Below, in pieces: positions 58,539 to 64,000 of a stretch of 64,000 bases of DNA. The notes under the pieces were generated by a model, which was not told where the DNA came from, did not search any database, and saw only the letters and a program-made list of their open reading frames with translations. Location: contig CAUFBM010000005.1 of assembly GCA_959023295.1 (NCBI GenBank), positions 65,690-129,689 of the forward strand, written 5' to 3'. Numbering within the stretch: position 1 is the stretch's first letter; each line of letters starts with the position of its first letter. Source of the stretch: an uncultured Collinsella sp. GTDB taxonomy: Bacteria; Actinomycetota; Coriobacteriia; Coriobacteriales; Coriobacteriaceae. Made by a program: the position numbers and the translations under genes.

Positions 58539-61319
58539 ATGGATGGCCCAAGCGTGAGTCTCGGCAGCAAACTATCCGATGCAAAGATCTCCTTTGCGAT
58601 ATTCAAGCGCGACATTAAGCGACTGCTTGTGAACCCCGTCGCCTTGGTGGTTACCCTCGGCGTGTGCGTTATTCCCTCGCTGTATGCCTGGTACAACATC
58701 GTGGCAAACTGGGATCCGTACGGAAACACCCAGGGTATCAAGATTGCCATCGCCAACAACGATCAGGGCACCCAAAACGACTTGGTGGGCGAGCTCAACG
58801 CGGGCGATAAGGTCGTCGATCAGCTCAAGGAGAACGACCAGTTGGGCTGGACTTTCGTCGATTCGGCGGCCGACGCCAAGGAGGGCGTCGAGAGCGGCGA
58901 GTACTATGCGGCCATCGTAATCCCCAAGAACTTCTCGGATAACCTGGTTTCGATGCTCGACGGCAACTACCGTCAGCCCAAGCTTACGTACTACGTCAAT
59001 GAGAAGAAGAGCGCTATTGCGCCCAAGGTTACCGACACCGGTGCAAGCACCATCGAGCAGCAGATCAACTCGGAGTTCGTCTCCACGGTGGGCGAGACCG
59101 TTGCCAGTATTGCCAAGGATGCCGGAGTCGATTTAAAGGACAAGGCAGCCCAGACTCAGGATTCGTTGGCCGGTTCGGTATCAGAGGCTTCCGACACGTT
59201 GGGCGAAGTGCGCGATTCGATTGGCGACATGAATGCCGCCATCGATAAGACGAGTGGTTCCATTGCCTCGGCAGATGCAGCACTTGCCGGCCTGCAGGGT
59301 CAGGCGCCGTCGCTGACGCAGGCGATCTCTCAGGGCAATGACCTGCTGGGCGAGGCCCGCACTGCGGCGGGCAACTCTGTCGCCTCGCTCTCCAAGGCGC
59401 TCTCGGAAGGCAGCCTTGCGCTCACCAAGACGTCGGCCTCCGCGAACGCTGCCATCGGCAAACTGACGGGGACGGTCACATCTACGACCACCCGTATTGA
59501 CAACTCGCTTGAGTCTCTCCAAGCGACGATCGACCACAATAAGGCCGTTATCGGACACTTGGAAATTCTCGTCAATGACACGTCGACAGGTTCCAAGGAA
59601 ATTGACGCGCGCATTGTATCGACCGTCGATTTGCTCCGCGAGCAGAATGAAAAGCTTCAGAGCATCAAGGACGGTCTGTCTGCGCAGTCGAGCGCCATGG
59701 CGAATGACGCCGCGGTTGTCTCGGGTGCCAGCGACGCTATCAATAACGCAATTCAGACCGGTGCGACCAACCTTGGCCAGGCCCAGACGGACCTGGGCCA
59801 AAACGCGCTGCCGAAGGCCTCGAGCGCGCTTGATTCATTTGCCGCCGTCTCGGGTGATCTGACGGGAATCGTGTCTGGCCTCACGCCTACTATTGCAAGT
59901 GCGCGCGGTACACTTTCGCAACTCAACGCTACGCTCGGTCAGGCCAAGACCACGCTGTCCCAGACCGATGCCTCGCTTGCCAAGGTCCAGGACAAGCTCG
60001 CAACCGCCGCCAACGACATCGCGGTGCTACAGACCTCCGAGTCCATGGGCGAGCTGGCCGGTCTGATGGGCGTCGACGTCGATGACGTTGCAGACTTCAT
60101 GGCATCTCCGGTCGAGCTGACCTCAAAGTCAATTTACCCGGTCAAGAGCTTTGGTTCGGGCATTGCCCCGTTCTATACCAACCTGGCGCTTTGGGTGGGC
60201 GGCTACGTGCTCATCGCCATCTACAAGCTCGAGGTCGATCGCGAAGGCGTTGGCAGCTTTACGGCGCGTCAGGGCTACTTTGGCCGCTGGCTGCTCCTGG
60301 TGATCCTGGGCGCGTTCCAGGCCATCATCGTTACGGTAGGCGATCTGGTGATTGGCGTACAGTGCGTCAACCCGTTGCTGTTCGTGCTGGGCGGCATCGC
60401 CATCTCGTTCACCTACGTCAATATCATCTATGCGCTGTCCACCACGTTTAAGCATATCGGCAAGGCTATCGGCGTCATCCTCGTCATCGTGCAGATCCCG
60501 GGTTCGTCGGGCATGTACCCCATCGAGATGATGCCCGGCTTCTTCCAGTGGCTGCACCCGCTGCTGCCCTTTACCTACGGCATCAATCTGCTGCGCGAGA
60601 CGGTCGGCGGCATGTATTCGTTCAACTACCTGTTCAACCTGTGCATTCTGGGCGTGTTCTTGATCGTGGCGCTCTTTATCGGCCTGCAGCTGCGTCCGCT
60701 GCTGCTCAACCTTAACCTGCTCTTTGATAGACAGCTTTCCACGACCGGTATGATGATTTGCGAGTCCAACGACCTGCCACGCCAGCGCTACTCGCTGCGC
60801 ACGGCCATGCGTGTCATGCTCGATTCCGATTCGTACCGTCGCGAACTGCTTAATCATGCGGTCGCCTTTGAACATCGCTACCCGTACTACATCAAGGGTG
60901 GTTTTGCCGCCGTGGTGGGCGTTCAGGTCCTGCTCTTTGTCCTGTCGACGGTTCTCGATATCGACAATAACGGCAAGATCATCCTGCTTGTCATTTGGAT
61001 CATCTCGGTTATTGTCATCTGCGGCTGGCTTATCAATATCGAATATATCCGCGCGAGCCTCAATACCCAGATGCGCATCTCGGCGCTTTCGGATGAGGAC
61101 CTGCGTCGCGAGATGCGCGAGCACACGGCCGCCATTCCTGCCGCCCGCCACATGTTTGGCCTCAACGCCAGCGAGTGTGGTGCCAAGGGCGGCGATCAGT
61201 CCACGGACCGCTTGCCGCATATAGGCTCGCACCATAAATCTCAGGGCAGCGACAGCACGGCCACAAATGATGGAGATGCCACCGCGCTTGGCAAGCACTC
61301 CAAAGGAGGTGAGGCATAA
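58539..61319 (+). CDS. YhgE/Pip family membrane protein, first of a pair
   Basis: This 926-residue protein has an N-terminal transmembrane helix (about 33-53). A very long extracellular part follows, beginning WDPYGNTQGIKIAIANNDQG, the YhgE/Pip N-terminal domain. The Ala/Ser/Asp-rich coiled-coil stretch covers about 180-510. Five or six C-terminal transmembrane helices (about 550-725 and 790-830, ABC-2-like) follow, and a hydrophilic C-terminal tail of about 80 residues. Relatives include phage receptor YueB and the type VII component EsaA, but no ESX genes are here. The next gene starts right after its stop with AAAGGAGGTGA upstream. Confidence 0.87.
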   Translation: MDGPSVSLGSKLSDAKISFAIFKRDIKRLLVNPVALVVTLGVCVIPSLYAWYNIVANWDPYGNTQGIKIAIANNDQGTQNDLVGELNAGDKVVDQLKENDQLGWTFVDSAADAKEGVESGEYYAAIVIPKNFSDNLVSMLDGNYRQPKLTYYVNEKKSAIAPKVTDTGASTIEQQINSEFVSTVGETVASIAKDAGVDLKDKAAQTQDSLAGSVSEASDTLGEVRDSIGDMNAAIDKTSGSIASADAALAGLQGQAPSLTQAISQGNDLLGEARTAAGNSVASLSKALSEGSLALTKTSASANAAIGKLTGTVTSTTTRIDNSLESLQATIDHNKAVIGHLEILVNDTSTGSKEIDARIVSTVDLLREQNEKLQSIKDGLSAQSSAMANDAAVVSGASDAINNAIQTGATNLGQAQTDLGQNALPKASSALDSFAAVSGDLTGIVSGLTPTIASARGTLSQLNATLGQAKTTLSQTDASLAKVQDKLATAANDIAVLQTSESMGELAGLMGVDVDDVADFMASPVELTSKSIYPVKSFGSGIAPFYTNLALWVGGYVLIAIYKLEVDREGVGSFTARQGYFGRWLLLVILGAFQAIIVTVGDLVIGVQCVNPLLFVLGGIAISFTYVNIIYALSTTFKHIGKAIGVILVIVQIPGSSGMYPIEMMPGFFQWLHPLLPFTYGINLLRETVGGMYSFNYLFNLCILGVFLIVALFIGLQLRPLLLNLNLLFDRQLSTTGMMICESNDLPRQRYSLRTAMRVMLDSDSYRRELLNHAVAFEHRYPYYIKGGFAAVVGVQVLLFVLSTVLDIDNNGKIILLVIWIISVIVICGWLINIEYIRASLNTQMRISALSDEDLRREMREHTAAIPAARHMFGLNASECGAKGGDQSTDRLPHIGSHHKSQGSDSTATNDGDATALGKHSKGGEA

Positions 61320-63509
61320 ATGAAGAACATCCTGCATCTGTTTAAGCGCGATGTCCAAAACGTGTCTCGCTCCGTGATCGGCTTGATTGTCGTGATGGGC
61401 CTCATTATCGTGCCGTGTCTGTACGCGTGGTTTAACATCGCCGGCAGCTGGGATCCGTACGGCAACACCGGCAATCTTAAGATTGCCGTGGTCAACACCG
61501 ACGAGGGTTACGAGAGCGATCTGATTCCCGTCGAGGTCAACGTGGGCGAAAACGTGACGTCCGCGTTGCGTGGCAACGAGAACTTCGACTGGGTTGTGCT
61601 CAACGATCGCGATAAAGCTATCGAGGGCGTAAAGTCGGGTACGTACTATGCGGCCGTTGTTATCCCTAAAAGTTTTAGCGCAGACATGATGACGCTTTTC
61701 TCGAGCGATGTGAAACACGCCGATATCGAGTTTTACGAGAACCAGAAGGCCAACGCCATCGCGCAGATCGTGACCGAGAAGGGTTCAAGCGCCGTTCAGA
61801 ACCAGGTTAACGAATCTTTTACCGAGACCATTACGAGCATCGGTCTTAAAACCGTGTCCAGCCTGCTCGATTACATGAGCACCGACCAAGTCAGCAACTT
61901 TATCGCCAACCTGTCCTCGACGCTCGGCGATTCGGTCCAGGACCTGCAAGGCGTTCAGGCTAATGCTTCGTCGCTGGCGGGCATTTTGAGCTCTACGTCC
62001 GATTCGTTGACGTCGGCGAGCGGTATGCTCAAGCAGACGGGTACGGTCGATGAGTCGACCAGGCAGTTGATGGAGCACGCCAAGAGCGGCATGAGCGATT
62101 CCAAAGAAGCGCTGAAGGCCGCCAACGACGCCATCAACGCCGCGATTGACGGAAGTGCGGGTTCGTTTGACAACGTGTCCGCCGAGCTTGCGAAGGCATT
62201 CGATGCCGCGAATCAGCATGTCGACCTTACAGTGTCACAGCTCAACGATGCCGCGGCGGCGCTCAATACACGTGCCGACGATATCGACGCCACGGCCGAC
62301 CAGCTCCGCGGCTTTGCCGAGCAGGTCAGTGACGAAAAGCTCCAGGAGAGTCTCAAGTCTGTGGCAACATCGCTGAGCAGGATCGCGGTGGAGTATCGCA
62401 ACAACGCCAAGGACCTGACGGCAACCGCTAAGTCCCTTTCTGACAGCATGGCAGAGGTCAACAACACGCGTGCCGAGGTCGACCAGGCCATCGCCGATGC
62501 CAAGGCGGGCATTTCGGGAGCCAAGTCCGACTACGATTCCACGTTCTTGGTTAAGGCCAAGGAGCTCAAGAAGACGGTTTCGGGCATCCTGGACTCGCTG
62601 GATGGCATCTCGGGTGATCTGGATAGCGCCGTAGACGGCCTGACCGACGCATCCGGTTCGCTGGCAAAGGGCCTCTCCAAGGCTGCAAAGCTGGTCAACA
62701 AGGCTTCCGATCAGCTGGGTGAGGCTTCGGACAAGATCAGCGCGTTTAAGGACGAACTCGACGGTGCCTTGATGTCGGATGACCTCGCTACGATCAAGAC
62801 GATGATCGGCAACGATCCTGAGGGTCTGGCCGTGTCGCTTTCCGGTCCCGTCGCGCTCGACCGCAAACCGGTCTATCCGATCCGCAACTACGGTTCGGCC
62901 ATGGCACCGTTCTACACGATTCTGTCGCTTTGGGTCGGCTCGATTGTACTGGCGGCCATGATGAAGGTCTCGGTTGACGATGAGCTTATCAACGAGCTCA
63001 TCCCCGTGCGCCTGCACGAGATCTATCTGGGTCGTTACCTGTTCTTTGGCGGTTTGGCTCTGCTGCAGGCAACGCTCGTGTGCGCGGGCGACATTCTGTT
63101 CTTTGGCATTCAGTGCGACAACCCGCTGCAGTTTGTGCTAGCGGGTTGGGTCGCGAGTCTCGTGTTCTCCAATATCGTCTACACGCTTACGGTTTCGTTT
63201 GGCGATATCGGCAAGGCGCTCGCAGTCGTGCTATTGGTCATGCAGGTCGGCGGTTCGGGCGGCACGTTCCCCATCGAGATGACCGGCCCCGTGTTCCAGG
63301 CGATCTATCCGTTCCTGCCGTTTACTCACGGCATCAACGCCATGCATGCCGCCATGGCTGGCGCCTACCATATGGAGTACTGGGTTGAGCTGGGCATTCT
63401 GGCGAGCTATCTGATTCCGTCGCTGGCCCTGGGCGTTGTTTTCCGCCGCCCGGTCATCAAAGCCAACGACTGGATTATCGAAAAGCTGGAGAGTACTAAA
63501 TTAATCTAG
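61320..63509 (+). CDS. YhgE/Pip family membrane protein, second of a pair
   Basis: At 729 residues this has the same plan as its neighbour: helix at about 18-40, WDPYGNTGNLKIAVVNTDEG, a coiled-coil ectodomain (about 190-495) and C-terminal ABC-2-like helices (about 525-710). It has neither the extra helices nor the tail of the first protein. The two probably form a heteromeric envelope complex. The arrangement is TAA immediately followed by ATG. Confidence 0.88.
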   Translation: MKNILHLFKRDVQNVSRSVIGLIVVMGLIIVPCLYAWFNIAGSWDPYGNTGNLKIAVVNTDEGYESDLIPVEVNVGENVTSALRGNENFDWVVLNDRDKAIEGVKSGTYYAAVVIPKSFSADMMTLFSSDVKHADIEFYENQKANAIAQIVTEKGSSAVQNQVNESFTETITSIGLKTVSSLLDYMSTDQVSNFIANLSSTLGDSVQDLQGVQANASSLAGILSSTSDSLTSASGMLKQTGTVDESTRQLMEHAKSGMSDSKEALKAANDAINAAIDGSAGSFDNVSAELAKAFDAANQHVDLTVSQLNDAAAALNTRADDIDATADQLRGFAEQVSDEKLQESLKSVATSLSRIAVEYRNNAKDLTATAKSLSDSMAEVNNTRAEVDQAIADAKAGISGAKSDYDSTFLVKAKELKKTVSGILDSLDGISGDLDSAVDGLTDASGSLAKGLSKAAKLVNKASDQLGEASDKISAFKDELDGALMSDDLATIKTMIGNDPEGLAVSLSGPVALDRKPVYPIRNYGSAMAPFYTILSLWVGSIVLAAMMKVSVDDELINELIPVRLHEIYLGRYLFFGGLALLQATLVCAGDILFFGIQCDNPLQFVLAGWVASLVFSNIVYTLTVSFGDIGKALAVVLLVMQVGGSGGTFPIEMTGPVFQAIYPFLPFTHGINAMHAAMAGAYHMEYWVELGILASYLIPSLALGVVFRRPVIKANDWIIEKLESTKLI

Positions 63510-63674
63510 CGCAACAATGTAAACGCTGATGCTGCGGCAATGTCAGACACTATGACCCAATCCAGGGGCACGGAAACGACAGGAGCCCCCGCTCGTGACC
63601 GCGGGTCGGGGCTGCGACAATGTTGTTGAAGTGCCAGAGGCGCAGCCGCGCCGCAACGAGGTTGGGAGGCTCCC
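63510..63674 (+). ncRNA. IS110 left non-coding end, candidate bridge RNA
   Basis: The 165 bp before the IS110 transposase start encode no protein and are rich in hairpins: AGCCCC/GGGGCT (about 63582-63620, with an inner CCGC/GCGG) and GGCGC/GCGCC (about 63640-63655). IS110-group elements are known to express a bridge RNA from this end. The exact RNA boundaries and the IS left edge cannot be fixed from one copy. Confidence 0.45.
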
Positions 63675-63948
63675 GTGCCTAGATATTCTACCGCCTTCGG
63701 AATGGACGTACACCTCAGGTCCACCACCGTCTGCGCGCTCGACGCGGAGACGGGCGAGGCAGTGACGAGGAGGTTCCGCGGCAACCCGTGGGGCGAGGTC
63801 GCGGAGTGGATGTCGGGCTTCCCGGGCCCGTCGCTCGCCGCCTACGAGAGCGGCTACCTCGGCTTCGCCCCGCAGAGGGAGCTCTCCGCCCTCGGCGTCG
63901 ACTGCGTCGTCGCGGCCGTCTCCAAGGTCCCGAGGTCGGCGGCCGACT
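63675..63948 (+). mobile_element. IS110 family transposase, truncated
   Basis: This is the N-terminal 91 codons of an IS110 DEDD transposase: GMDVHLRSTTVCALDAETGE (first Asp), LAAYESGYLGF (Glu) and VDCVVAAVSKVPRSAAD. The frame is then cut: the next bases read TGTTAGCG and give a stop after one codon. The full family protein is about 400 residues, so the catalytic second half is missing or displaced. Confidence 0.88.
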
Positions 63949-64000
63949 GTTAGCGTCAATATAATTTTCACCATTTCCACCAACGCATTTTCGCCAATCG
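63949..64000 (+). mobile_element. End of a second insertion sequence inside the IS110 gene (IS21-like terminus)
   Basis: The sequence beginning TGTTAGCGTCAATATAATTT with repeated TTTTCACC / TTTTCGCC motifs looks like an IS21-type multiple-repeat terminus. It starts exactly where IS110 similarity ends. The body lies beyond the window. Confidence 0.5.

Overview
The window is a contiguous stretch of a high-GC Gram-positive chromosome. Gene content and style point to a coriobacterium close to Collinsella. The signs are GTG/TTG starts, strongly GC-ending codons, a phenylalanine T-box, a Tad/Flp pilus locus without an outer-membrane secretin, paired YhgE/Pip proteins, and AbiEi-like endonuclease-fold proteins of the coriobacterial type. 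The species assignment is inference from content, not a database result.

Layout. 0.1-1.4 kb: glmM, split by one in-frame amber codon. 1.6-7.4 kb: an M32 carboxypeptidase (minus strand), then a T-box and pheS-pheT. 7.5-10.4 kb: a three-gene ECF metal transporter (CbiM/Q/O type) whose promoter carries a NikR-like palindrome, so nickel is the likely substrate. 10.4-12.4 kb: a zinc-dependent phospholipase C-like protein and a broken AbiEi/endonuclease-like gene with another amber codon. 12.8-17.4 kb: pyk (minus) and a Ca2+-type P-type ATPase behind a leader with crossing base-pairing that sequesters its ribosome binding site. 17.6-18.8 kb: rsgA. 19.0-28.6 kb: a Tad pilus operon of twelve tightly coupled genes (cpaB, cpaE/tadZ, cpaF/tadA, tadB, tadC, two small pilins, a membrane protein, two TadE-like proteins, one large TadG-like protein, DUF192). 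28.8-29.1 kb: tRNA-Phe with a duplicated tail. 29.4-34.9 kb: a GH5-like protein with an altered acid/base motif, rsmI, metG, rsmA, tatD. 34.9-39.3 kb: tRNA-Leu with a duplicated tail, an SPFH protein, rlmH, proC, a small membrane protein, serS. 39.4-46.3 kb: three identical tRNA-Arg(ACG) genes with tail elements, tRNA-Ser, and four proteins of unknown role, one an AAA+ ATPase behind an iteron-like array. 46.4-53.1 kb: a D,D-carboxypeptidase divergent from a VanRS-like two-component system, then pstB with a PhoB/PhoR-like pair. 53.3-55.9 kb: a Wzz-like/BY-kinase/PHP-phosphatase trio and a GNAT acetyltransferase. 56.1-58.1 kb: htpG. 58.5-63.5 kb: two YhgE/Pip proteins. 63.5-64.0 kb: an IS110-type transposase fragment cut by the end of what looks like a second IS.

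The most unusual material is non-coding. (1) Every tRNA locus (Phe, Leu, Arg x3, Ser) is followed, after its terminator, by an inverted T-arm-like copy of its own tRNA. At the Phe, Leu and first Arg locus a three-hairpin core follows and then a second copy of the tRNA 3' tail plus terminator, at periods of 186, 189 and 190 bp. (2) Two copies of an about 150-bp element, directly downstream of glmM and htpG, share a fold supported by eight compensatory base-pair changes. (3) The leader of the P-type ATPase gene has mutually crossing helices ending on the Shine-Dalgarno. Several further long palindromes lie between genes.
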